Source: Nocardia sp. alder85J
GTDB lineage: Bacteria > Actinomycetota > Actinomycetes > Mycobacteriales > Mycobacteriaceae
DNA length: 64,000 bases
Assembly: GCF_020176955.2 (NCBI RefSeq)
Contig: NZ_JAIUCZ020000001.1
Location: forward strand, 1,302,001 to 1,366,000
Direction: 5' to 3'
In this document: positions 32,797 through 40,224 of the stretch, piece after piece
How positions within the stretch are numbered: the stretch's first letter is position 1
Layout: every line of letters starts with the position of its first letter
The notes under the pieces: model-generated
Databases searched by the model: none
What the model saw: only the letters and a program-made list of their open reading frames with translations
Told to the model about the DNA's origin: nothing
Made by a program: the position numbers and the translations under genes

Positions 32797-33348
32797 TCAC
32801 ATCTGGTGCAGGGCCGCGAAGACCCGCTCGGTGTAATCGGCCAACCGGCCTGCACAATGCTCGAGCCGCGCGGCGGCCTCGGCGGCGGCCGGCGCGGTGA
32901 ACACGTCGCGGGCCTTGATATCGCGATGCCAGCGGCGTAGCCGTTCCAGGCTGTGTTCCTCCTCCTCCAGCTCGGCCATCGTGAACTTGCCGGTGCTGAT
33001 CTCCTTGTCGATCTCGGCGTCGAAGCGGGAGCACTCGGTGAGGAACTCCGCCCACTCCTCGCCACGCTCAGCGGTGAACAAACCCTCCAACCGGGCCGCG
33101 TCGGCCTCCTCGCGCCCGGCCGCGTCCAGGACCAGGACCTCGCCGTCGCCGCGACGTGCCAGCTCGATGACCCGGGCGACTCCGTCGGCGAACACCGCGA
33201 CATCGGGCACCACCCACACGCCCTGACCGATCTGCAACGCCCCGACCCGGCGCAGCTCCCGCCACACCGCCACCCGATGCCGCGACGGCTCGGCCGGTAT
33301 CCGCACGACCAGCACCAGCCACCGCACCACACCACGCTCATCTGTCAC
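32797..33348 (-). CDS. ChrB N-terminal-domain protein
   Basis: 183 aa from a GTG at 33348. WLVLVVRIPAEPSRHRVAVWRELRRVGALQIGQGVWVVPD is the ChrB N-terminal winged-helix pattern, followed by an acidic helical region (SRFDAEIDKEISTGKFTMAELEEEE, LRRWHRDIKARDVF). ChrB proteins regulate chromate-resistance genes; the longer C-terminal ChrB domain is absent. First gene of the operon, with a 14-bp palindrome immediately upstream that is its probable own binding site. Confidence 0.82.
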   Translation of the reverse strand: MTDERGVVRWLVLVVRIPAEPSRHRVAVWRELRRVGALQIGQGVWVVPDVAVFADGVARVIELARRGDGEVLVLDAAGREEADAARLEGLFTAERGEEWAEFLTECSRFDAEIDKEISTGKFTMAELEEEEHSLERLRRWHRDIKARDVFTAPAAAEAAARLEHCAGRLADYTERVFAALHQM

Positions 33349-33358
33349 AGATAAAAAT

Positions 33359-33372
33359 GTAACAGCTGTTAC
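33359..33372. promoter_or_regulatory. Palindrome GTAACAGCTGTTAC
   Basis: A 14-bp perfect palindrome 10 bases upstream of the ChrB-like GTG, in the 49-base gap after the tnpA stop. AT-rich flanks. It is a candidate operator for the ChrB-like regulator. Confidence 0.65.
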
Positions 33373-33397
33373 TTTGCGGATGGTAGCGGGCTGGGTA

Positions 33398-35961
33398 TCA
33401 GAACAGGGTGTCGCGGACCCGCAGCGGCCGGTACCCGGTCGGCCCGAGCTGGGCGAGTTCGGCGTCGATGTCGACCTCGATCGCGCCGAAGAAGTTGATG
33501 TTCGCGCTGTGCGCGGGCGAGATGTGGGCCAGGACCTCGTCGTCCACTCGCCGCCCGGCTCGGCGCATCTGATCGACCGCGAGCCCGTAATACTCTGTCG
33601 TCCAGGCGATTACTGCATTGGTGGCCAGGGTCAGGCACCATGCCTGTTCGGTCTGGGCTTCCAGGTGGCGGGCGCGGAAGGCTCCTTCGTGGGCGTAGAT
33701 GAGGTCGCGTTTGAGCGCGTGGATGGATTCGCCCTTGTTGAGCTGGCGAGAGATCTTGCGTCGGTAGTCCGGATCGCTGAGATACCGGCAGGCGTAGATG
33801 GTGCGGCGCGCAGCGCCGTATTCCTTCAGTGCCGCGGCGAGGGTGTTCTGTCGGCCCGATGCCGACAGCTTGCCGACCAGCAGGGACGCGGTGGCGTGTC
33901 CGAACTTCAGCGATCCGGCCAGCCGCAGTAGGTCGTCGTAGTGCTCGGCAATCAGGTCCAGATTCAGCTTGCGTGTGAGCAGCGGACCCGTGTGTGGGAA
34001 CCGGGCTTCGACATCGGCGCGCGGGCCCGGCCGGTAGAGAGTGATCTTGCCCAGGTCCCGGATGCGTGGGGAGAGCTGCATCCCGAGCAGATCGAACAAC
34101 GCGAAGTTCACCAGGGTGACCCCGTGGGTATCGGTCGCGTGTTCGGTGATCGGCAGATCGGTTGCGTTGCCGAGGATTTCGTCGAGCACGTAGTGGGCTT
34201 CGCGTCTGGTGGTGACGATCACTTTGGTGCCGTAGGTGGTGTGCTGGTCGGTGACATGGGTATAGGTCGACAAGCCCTGGTCAGCGAAGAATTGCGGCAC
34301 GGTACGGGCGGTGACCGATTTACCGCGCGTGGGGAACCGCTGCCCGTCCGAGGAGGACAGGGTGCCGGTGCCGAAAACCGCTGTCAGCGGCAGTCTTTGG
34401 TGATAGCCGATCAGCGCCAGGTTCGCCGCCCGCAGCGTCTCCTCCCGCACGTACCATTCTTCCGTCCACGTCAGGATGTCGTAGGAGATCCCGGACGCCT
34501 CGGACATGCGGGTCAACCCCAGATTGGTCGCCGAGGCCAGCAGCACCGCGATCAGGTTGCGCTTCAATTCCGGGCTGCGGGCGTGCTTACCACCCGCGTG
34601 AGTGAAACAGTCCAGGTAACCGGTGCGCTTGTCCAGCTCGATCAGCAGCGACACGATCGGCGCGAACGGCAGCATTTCCGTCAGCTCCGCCTTCAACGCG
34701 GTGGCCTCGGTCGGGATGTCCTCCGCGGTCAGCGGCGAGATCACCAGCTCCCCGGCCTCATCCACGCGCACCGGCCCGTCACCTGCGGCCAGGACCTGCT
34801 CCAGCTCGCCGACCGCCTGACCCCACTCATCAGTGAGCGCGGCCAGCGCACGAGCCGGATCCCCGGATTTGCCGACCAGGCGGCAGAATTCGCCGCGTTG
34901 AGGCTCCCACTGCTGCGGAATGAGCAGATAGGCGGTCGGGTCGGCGTAGCGGCGCGACCCGGGCACGAACACGTCCCCGGTGCGCAGCCCGTCCCGTAAT
35001 CCGAGCAGCACGCACAGCTCCCAAAAGTGCCGATAGGCCACGGTGTTCCCGCTCTTGCGCGCTTCATCGAGATAGCCGCGCCACTTGGTCGGCACGAATC
35101 CCGTTGGTGCGTCGTCGAATACCTTCCGGCGGCCGGTCGCGTTGAGCTCGCGCAACATGTTCACCGCGATCAGCAACTCCGTCGATGCCGTGCCGCCGGC
35201 GAAGCGCACCGCCGACAACACCGCCGGAGTGAACTTCCGCAGATACGAATACGACGTATCGAGGGCGGCCAGGTGACCATGATCGCGCGGCAACCGCGGG
35301 CGGGCCTGGGCTTTCGCGGCCCGCAACCGCTCCCACCCGACGGCTTCGCCCCGGATCAATCCACCGACGTCCTCATCGGGGATCTGCGGGTCGATGATGA
35401 TCGAGAGCAGGTCATCGAGCAGCGCTTGCCGGTCTTCGCCGGATTTGCCGCGTTCGGCCAGTTCCTCACGCATCCGGTTCTCGGCGGCACTGAATTTCGC
35501 CGACAGCGACTGATCGAACAGCGCCACCACCTCATCGAGCACCTCGGCGGCCGACTGTGCCAGCACCGTCAACAGGATCGGATACCGGCGCTGCGGATCG
35601 CGCCGTTCCAGGGCTTGACCGGTCAGGCGGCGGCCCATGGTCGCCAGGAACCGGCGGCGTTCGGCCGGCAACACCGACATGTCCAGGGTGTCCGCGCCCA
35701 GGCTGCGCACAAAACCCAGCTTCTCGACCTCGTTGCGCACTGCGGCCGCCGACGCCTCCACCGGGCCGATCGACAGCCACCGCAATCGCGACATCCGGAT
35801 CGACGCATCGGTGACCAGCAGCCCGTCCAACTCCGCGCATCGTTGCGGCGTCAGCTCGTGCGCGAGCCGGTCGTAGGTCTCCCGTTGTGCCTGCTCGCGC
35901 GCGTGCACGATGCGGCGAACGACCGTGTCGGGGCTGGGCCGGATCACCCGCGCCGAGAGCA
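33398..35961 (-). CDS. tnpA: Tn3-family transposase, 3' exon
   Basis: About 854 codons of the transposase. After the intron the frame resumes LLSARVIRPSPDTVVRRIVHAREQA and runs through the Tn3 DDE transposase domain: Asp in YTHVTDQHTTYGTKVI, Asp in NATDLPITEHATDTHGVT and Glu in NKGESIHALKRDLIYAHEG; the end is GPTGYRPLRVRDTLF. With the 5' exon the protein would be about 1,005 residues, the usual size. Splicing of the intron would restore GAG-TAT-CTG-CTC. From 35947 a shorter unspliced frame is also open. Confidence 0.92.
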
Positions 35962-36024
35962 GTTGGGTCGGCCACGGGCGCAGTGCCCGAGTTGCCTCGG
36001 GTCTGTTTCCCGTGGCCGCCCGCC

Positions 36025-36058
36025 GAACCCGCCGTGCGCCTCTCGACGCAACGGGCTC
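36025..36058 (-). ncRNA. Group II intron domain V
   Basis: 34-base catalytic hairpin: it opens GAGCCCG with the AGC triad, has a GAGA tetraloop in the middle and closes CGGCGGGTTC. It lies 11 bases after the reverse transcriptase stop and 63 bases before the intron 3' end. Confidence 0.88.
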
Positions 36059-36068
36059 TCCATGGATG

Positions 36069-37553
36069 TCATGCCTGTGCGAGTGCTTCGAGTTGTTCCG
36101 CCCGAGCGCTCCATGGTGTCGGGATCGTGTAACCCCGCCATCGATATCGCTCGATAACTATTGTCGCAGGGTCATAGAGCACGGTCCCATTGGCGGCTGG
36201 CCAATACACCGGGTACCGAGGGTCGGAATACCGGCGTCTCAGATTCGGCCAGCTCATTCGCCGGTGTTTCATTCTCAGCCAATTTCCCACTTCCCGCCAC
36301 ATGTAGTGGCGGAGGTAGCGAAAGGTCGCCGATGAGACACCGTGCCGGAAATACATACACCAGCCCCGAACCACACTGTTCAGGTATTTGAGCAACTCTT
36401 CCAGCGGTTTACCGGTTGTCGATCTACTCGTCATGATCCGGACCTTCCCGACGATCGAGTGCAGCGATTTCTTCGACGGGTAGGTATAGATCACTTTCTT
36501 TCTGCGGTTCGTTCCCTGCTTCACCCGGCGCTGGATGCGCCAGCCGAGGAAGTCGAACCCGTTGTCGATGTGTACCACGCAAGTTTTCTCCGGTGACAGG
36601 GACAATCCCATCGGCCGCAGAACCTCAGCAACCTCGGTCCTGGCCTGTTCGGCGTGATGTTGCCCGCCGTGGACCAGGACCACGAAATCGTCCGCGAAAC
36701 GGACGAGCCGATAAGTCGCTCTTCCGACACGGTGCAGGTAACTCCGCCGCCTGCCTGGGTATTTACGGCCCACGACGTCGGCGTCCCACTTGTGTTGATA
36801 GTGGTCGTCCAGCACCGACAAGGCGATATTCGCCAAAAGCGGCGAAAGAATCCCGCCCTGCGGAGTTCCCGTGTGGGTATCCCGATTCACGCCGTCCTCA
36901 CCGAGAACCCCGGCTTTGAGGAAGGCTTTGACCAGGGCCAGCACGCGCTTATCTCCGATCCGGCGACGTACCCGATCCATCAGGGCCGTATGGTCGATCC
37001 GGTCGAAACACGCCTCGATATCAGCTTCGAGCACCCAATGATAACCCTGGGATCCGAAAAGATGAATCTCTGCGATCGCGTCCTGAGCACGCCTCCGCGG
37101 CCGGAATCCATAAGAACTGGACTGGAATCCGGCCTCGAAGATCGGCTCGAGCACCAACTTCAGCGCGGCCTGCATCACTCGGTCCGCTGCCGTCGGTATC
37201 CCCAACCGGCGTTTCTTCAGCGGATCGCCTGGTTTCGGGATCAGCTTCTCACGGACCGGTTCGGGATGAAACATTTTGCCCCGCAACTCGACCCGAAGCC
37301 TGGACAACAACACCGTCGAATCTTTCGGGATCGCCCGAGGCACAACCCCGTCGACCCCGGCAGTCCGCCCGCCGATGTTGCTGTGAACCCGTTCCCACGC
37401 ATGCACCAGAAACGCCGGATCACACACCAAATTGTGTAGATCGTCGAACACTCGACCCGCATCGCGGGTCGCCCACAAGTACAGTTTGGCCTGCATCCGT
37501 CGTACCCGTGACCAGGCTTCATCGAAGTCCGGCCACGACTCATCCGAGTTCAC
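36069..37553 (-). CDS. ltrA: Group II intron reverse transcriptase/maturase
   Basis: 494 aa. RT blocks: PVREKLIPKPGDPLKKRRLGIP, FQSSSYGFRPRRRAQDAI, VLEADIEACFDRIDH (first catalytic Asp), TPQGGILSPLLANI, and FADDF at 286-290 in place of YADD. The thumb/maturase domain X follows (GKPLEELLKYLNSVVRGWCMYF). The C-terminus lacks the Cys-bearing HNH endonuclease, so target-primed insertion would rely on another primer. It promotes splicing and mobility of the surrounding intron. Confidence 0.93.
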   Translation of the reverse strand: MNSDESWPDFDEAWSRVRRMQAKLYLWATRDAGRVFDDLHNLVCDPAFLVHAWERVHSNIGGRTAGVDGVVPRAIPKDSTVLLSRLRVELRGKMFHPEPVREKLIPKPGDPLKKRRLGIPTAADRVMQAALKLVLEPIFEAGFQSSSYGFRPRRRAQDAIAEIHLFGSQGYHWVLEADIEACFDRIDHTALMDRVRRRIGDKRVLALVKAFLKAGVLGEDGVNRDTHTGTPQGGILSPLLANIALSVLDDHYQHKWDADVVGRKYPGRRRSYLHRVGRATYRLVRFADDFVVLVHGGQHHAEQARTEVAEVLRPMGLSLSPEKTCVVHIDNGFDFLGWRIQRRVKQGTNRRKKVIYTYPSKKSLHSIVGKVRIMTSRSTTGKPLEELLKYLNSVVRGWCMYFRHGVSSATFRYLRHYMWREVGNWLRMKHRRMSWPNLRRRYSDPRYPVYWPAANGTVLYDPATIVIERYRWRGYTIPTPWSARAEQLEALAQA

Positions 37554-38161
37554 AGATGGCTCCGTCCATTACAGTTCCTCACCGTTGACATCCACTGGGG
37601 CCCTTCCCCATGCACCGGGCTTTCCCCGGCTCGAAGTACTACGGCCCCTCCGCCCCATCCACGTCCCTTCAGCCGACGACGGGCCCGCCCACCGAAACCC
37701 GTTGGCTACGAGCCACAATGGGCGAGACAGGATGGTTCCCACGTTCACCGCTATCCATTCGGGACAGGAGGTGGCCGGCTTTGCTCCAGCGGCCTCGTCA
37801 CGGCTACGCCGCAGACCTTCACCGTGACCTCCCTGTCGGGCATACCAGCCCTCGAGAGAGTTCCCCGACTCGTAATGAGGAGTCGGATACGCGCCGCAAG
37901 CCAGCCCAGATCCACCGAGTTCGAGCTGACGGCCTGCTTGAGGAGCTTTATGACACCGGTTCCTCGCGTCCACCTTTGTCCCACGCTCACCGGACCCGCA
38001 CCATCCGGCAGTGCTGACACGTCCCGGCTTTGTCGGGGCTGCTCCCACCCTCCCCGGCGTCTCCCGGATCAGGCTGCCCCCGGCTACAGCGATCATGCTG
38101 CGACACAATCACTTCGGAGTCATTCCACCTCCAATATGGACAGCGGCGCCTCGTGGCGCAC

Positions 38162-38670
38162 GATACTCACACCCCAACCGGAACAACAAGGTCGGCGAAT
38201 CATGCTCCATCGCCCGCGCCAACAGGAACTCGTCCAGCTCCTTGAGCTCCATCGATCCCCCTGTCCGCCAGCCCAGATACTGCGCCGCCAACCGCAGGTG
38301 CTCGGTGCGCGTCTGCGCCCGCTTGCCGTACGAACGGATCAAGTGACGCATCGACTTTCAGCTGTTCGGCCAGCCGTGCCACCGCCACCGGCGGCGCGGC
38401 GGCCACCTTGTCCGGGACGAACCCCAGCCACGGCAGTGTGCACAGCGACACCGACAGACCGAGTCGCTCCGCCGGGCCGCGCCCGCGACCAGGCGTAAGG
38501 AACGCGATATCGGCCGGGGTGAGCGTGAAGTACCGGTACAACTCCTCGCGGCTGATATCGGGAAACTCCCGCAGACGCGCCAACTCCTCGTCCGCGAACA
38601 CCTGTATCGCCACGAACCCCGACCTCCACCCGCGCCGACCAACCTCATCGGCAGCCAAGCCAAGCACCAA
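38162..38670 (-). pseudogene. tnpA: Tn3 transposase 5' exon, frameshifted
   Basis: The N-terminal DUF4158 region FADEELARLREFPDISREELYRYF...LSVSLCTLPWLGFVPDKVAAAPPVAVARLAEQLKVDA is followed near 38343-38355 by a one-base slip. The family sequence resumes in another frame: LIRSYGKRAQTRTEHLRLAAQYLGWR...FRLGCEY, reaching the intron boundary. The start may be the ATG at 38670 or a GTG near 38611 before AIQVFADEEL. Unless corrected by ribosomal slippage or due to a base-call error, the slip inactivates the transposase. Confidence 0.8.
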
Positions 38671-38707
38671 TCCCGTTGCCCCGCAGCCCGAACCGGAAGC
38701 CCGGCAT

Positions 38708-38761
38708 CACCGCTGGTCAAGCCATTGTCGTTGTTTTTCGCACGATTACTACCGGGACCCC
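38708..38761 (-). repeat. Right terminal inverted repeat, 54 bp
   Basis: Exact reverse complement of 29012-29065. Followed directly by GATCA (38762-38766), the same five bases that precede the left end. Confidence 0.95.
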
Positions 38762-38790
38762 GATCAGCGGCCGCACTTGCCCCAGTTACA

Positions 38791-38815
38791 ACGATTTCGT
38801 ACTATATGAAATCGT
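38791..38815. promoter_or_regulatory. Operator ACGATTTC-N9-GAAATCGT
   Basis: Eight-base perfect arms in an AT-rich stretch that overlaps the GTG start of the MarR-type gene; ideal for autoregulation by that protein. The TTTCGTAC/TTTCGTATC element recurs a few codons into the gene. Confidence 0.7.
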
Positions 38816-39248
38816 GAAGTCCGATTTCGTATCATCCGAGCGATCGGCACTGCTGGCGTTACAACGCGCCACCCATGCCACGCTGCACCGGATCAGCACC
38901 GAGCTGGTCGATCTCGATATGACCGCCTCCGACCTCAACGCCCTGGCCAATCTCGCCGACGGGCACGCGCGCACCGTCTCCCAGCTGGCCGCCGCCATCG
39001 GGGCCCGCCCCACCACCTTGACCAGCGTGCTCGACCGGCTGGAGAAACGCGGCCTGATCAGCCGCACCACCCGCGCCGGCGACCGGCGCTCGGTCCTGAT
39101 CGAGTTGACCGATACTGGCCGCGCCACCGCCGGCACCATCCGCGACACCTTCACCGCGCTGGAATCCCGCCTGCTCGGCGGCCTGCCGGCGGACGCGATC
39201 GCCGGTTTCCACGCGGTGCTGCGCGCCCTGACCGAGGAGAACCGATGA
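38814..39248 (+). CDS. MarR family regulator
   Basis: 144 aa from a GTG at 38814. Winged helix: DLNALANLADGHARTVSQLAAAIGARPTTLTSVLDRLEKRGLISRTTRAGDRRSVLIELTDTGRA, with the Asp/Arg wing motif of MarR. The start lies inside a palindrome, consistent with self-repression. Its stop overlaps the next gene's ATG (ATGA). It sits 52 bases outside the right end of the Tn3-type element, so the insertion may have removed upstream sequences it once shared. Confidence 0.9.
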   Translation: MKSDFVSSERSALLALQRATHATLHRISTELVDLDMTASDLNALANLADGHARTVSQLAAAIGARPTTLTSVLDRLEKRGLISRTTRAGDRRSVLIELTDTGRATAGTIRDTFTALESRLLGGLPADAIAGFHAVLRALTEENR

Positions 39249-39649
39249 CACCCTTCCCGGGACTCGTGGCCGAGGTGACCGCCGACAGTGGGCATTTCGG
39301 GCATCGGGAGCACCTGCACCTCACCTACCTCGCCGTCCGCCGCTACGGCACACCCCGGGCGATCGAACTGATCGGCGACGGGATCCGGCGCACCGCCCGC
39401 GACAAGGGCGCACCGCAGAAATATCACGCGACCGTCAGCCGGGCCTGGGTCGAACTGGTCGCCCACCACACCCTGGAATCCCCGCCGCGGGACTTCGACG
39501 CCTTCCTCGGCGCCAACCCCGCACTACTGGACAAGAGGTTGCTCCTGCGGTTCTACCGACCGGCCACCCTGGCCGGCGCCGCGGCCAGGACCGGCTGGGT
39601 CGAGCCCGACCTCACACCGTTCCCGTGGCAGCGCAACGATATTCGATGA
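39245..39649 (+). CDS. Conserved His-rich small protein downstream of MarR
   Basis: 134 aa, translationally coupled to the MarR gene by a 4-base overlap. GHREHLHLTYLAVRRYGTPRAIELIGDGIRRTARDKGAPQKYHATVSRAWVELVAHH contains several spaced His residues and looks like a compact helical bundle; no named domain is recognised. It resembles short proteins found widely beside regulators in actinobacteria. No membrane span or signal peptide. Function unknown; possibly metal-binding. Confidence 0.7.
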   Translation: MTPFPGLVAEVTADSGHFGHREHLHLTYLAVRRYGTPRAIELIGDGIRRTARDKGAPQKYHATVSRAWVELVAHHTLESPPRDFDAFLGANPALLDKRLLLRFYRPATLAGAAARTGWVEPDLTPFPWQRNDIR

Positions 39650-39658
39650 CCACCGGGC

Positions 39659-39724
39659 TCAGGGCGGTTGCCGGAGCTCGATCCGATTGCCCTCCGGATC
39701 GGTGACCCAGCCGAAGCGGCCGGC
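39659..39724 (-). pseudogene. VOC/glyoxalase C-terminal remnant
   Basis: About 20 codons ending GRFGWVTDPEGNRIELRQPP and a stop, the characteristic last strand of vicinal-oxygen-chelate proteins (the Glu is the metal ligand). Nothing upstream in this frame belongs to the family, so only the tail survives. It lies between the MarR operon and the trypco2 gene. Confidence 0.5.
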
Positions 39725-39877
39725 GCGGTTGCCTGTTGCCAGTTGCCGTTTCACCGAGATGGATACTCGGACGGGGTCGTAACTTCTGCTGCGGAGGGGC
39801 AGGATGTGCCTTGTGTCAAGGGGAAATTCGGCGCCGGCGATTCCGGCCGCCGGCCCGGACGCGACAGAGGGTGGGAT

Positions 39878-40204
39878 ATGGAAATCGAGTTGGGGGACGC
39901 GGTCGCCGCGCTCCGGGACCAATTGCTGGACGCGGCAGCCCGCGGCGCGGACGAGAATCTGCGATTCGTCGTGGGCCCGGTCGAATTGTCGTTCGAGGTC
40001 GAGCTGCATCTGGACACCAAGGTCAAGGGCGGCCTGAAGGCCTATGTGGTCACCGGCGAGATCGAGGCCGGCGCATCGCGGGTTCGCCACCAGAAAGTGA
40101 CGATCACCTTGACCCCGAAGAATCGAGGCGGCGGCGACATCCTGGTCGGCAGCAGTGATCGGGCCCCGGGACCCGGTCCCGTGTCCGGTCCCCTCGGACG
40201 CTGA
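39878..40204 (+). CDS. Trypco2 (trypsin-co-occurring domain 2) protein
   Basis: 108 aa from the ATG at 39878 (GAGGGTGGGAT upstream). MEIELGDAVAALRDQLLDAAARGADENLRFVVGPVELSFEVELHLDTKVKGGLKAYVVTGEIEAG...KVTITLTPK is the helix-plus-sheet pattern of trypco2, a domain known for occurring beside trypsin-like peptidase/STAND conflict proteins. The next gene, 20 bases on, is exactly such a protein. Probably a binding or autoinhibitory partner. Confidence 0.82.
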   Translation: MEIELGDAVAALRDQLLDAAARGADENLRFVVGPVELSFEVELHLDTKVKGGLKAYVVTGEIEAGASRVRHQKVTITLTPKNRGGGDILVGSSDRAPGPGPVSGPLGR

Positions 40205-40224
40205 CAACGTCGGGGGAGGAAGAC

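Larger units (their letters stand above)
35962..38161 (-). mobile_element. Group II intron inserted in tnpA
   Basis: 2,200 bp on the same strand as tnpA. The 5' boundary is GTGCG (38161-38157), the group II consensus; the 3' boundary ends CCCAAC (35962), giving the expected terminal AY. Removing it rejoins tnpA in frame and restores the family-typical peptide CEYLLSARVIRP. It encodes a reverse transcriptase (36069-37553), with a 34-base domain V and a long domain VI hairpin (GGCCACGGG paired with CCCGTGGCC) between the RT stop and the 3' end. The 608 bases before the RT hold domains I-III. Confidence 0.92.
29012..38761. mobile_element. Tn3-family transposon, 9,750 bp
   Basis: Bounded by 54-bp perfect terminal inverted repeats beginning GGGGTCCCGG and flanked by the 5-bp direct repeat GATCA (29007-29011 and 38762-38766), the target duplication expected for Tn3-family insertion. 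Inside: an MBL-fold hydrolase, serine resolvase, MFS/PAP2/ChrB-like operon and a roughly 1,000-codon Tn3 transposase split by a group II intron. Sequence identity of the ends and of the target duplication implies a fairly recent insertion. The transposase frameshift suggests it cannot now move by itself. Confidence 0.95.
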
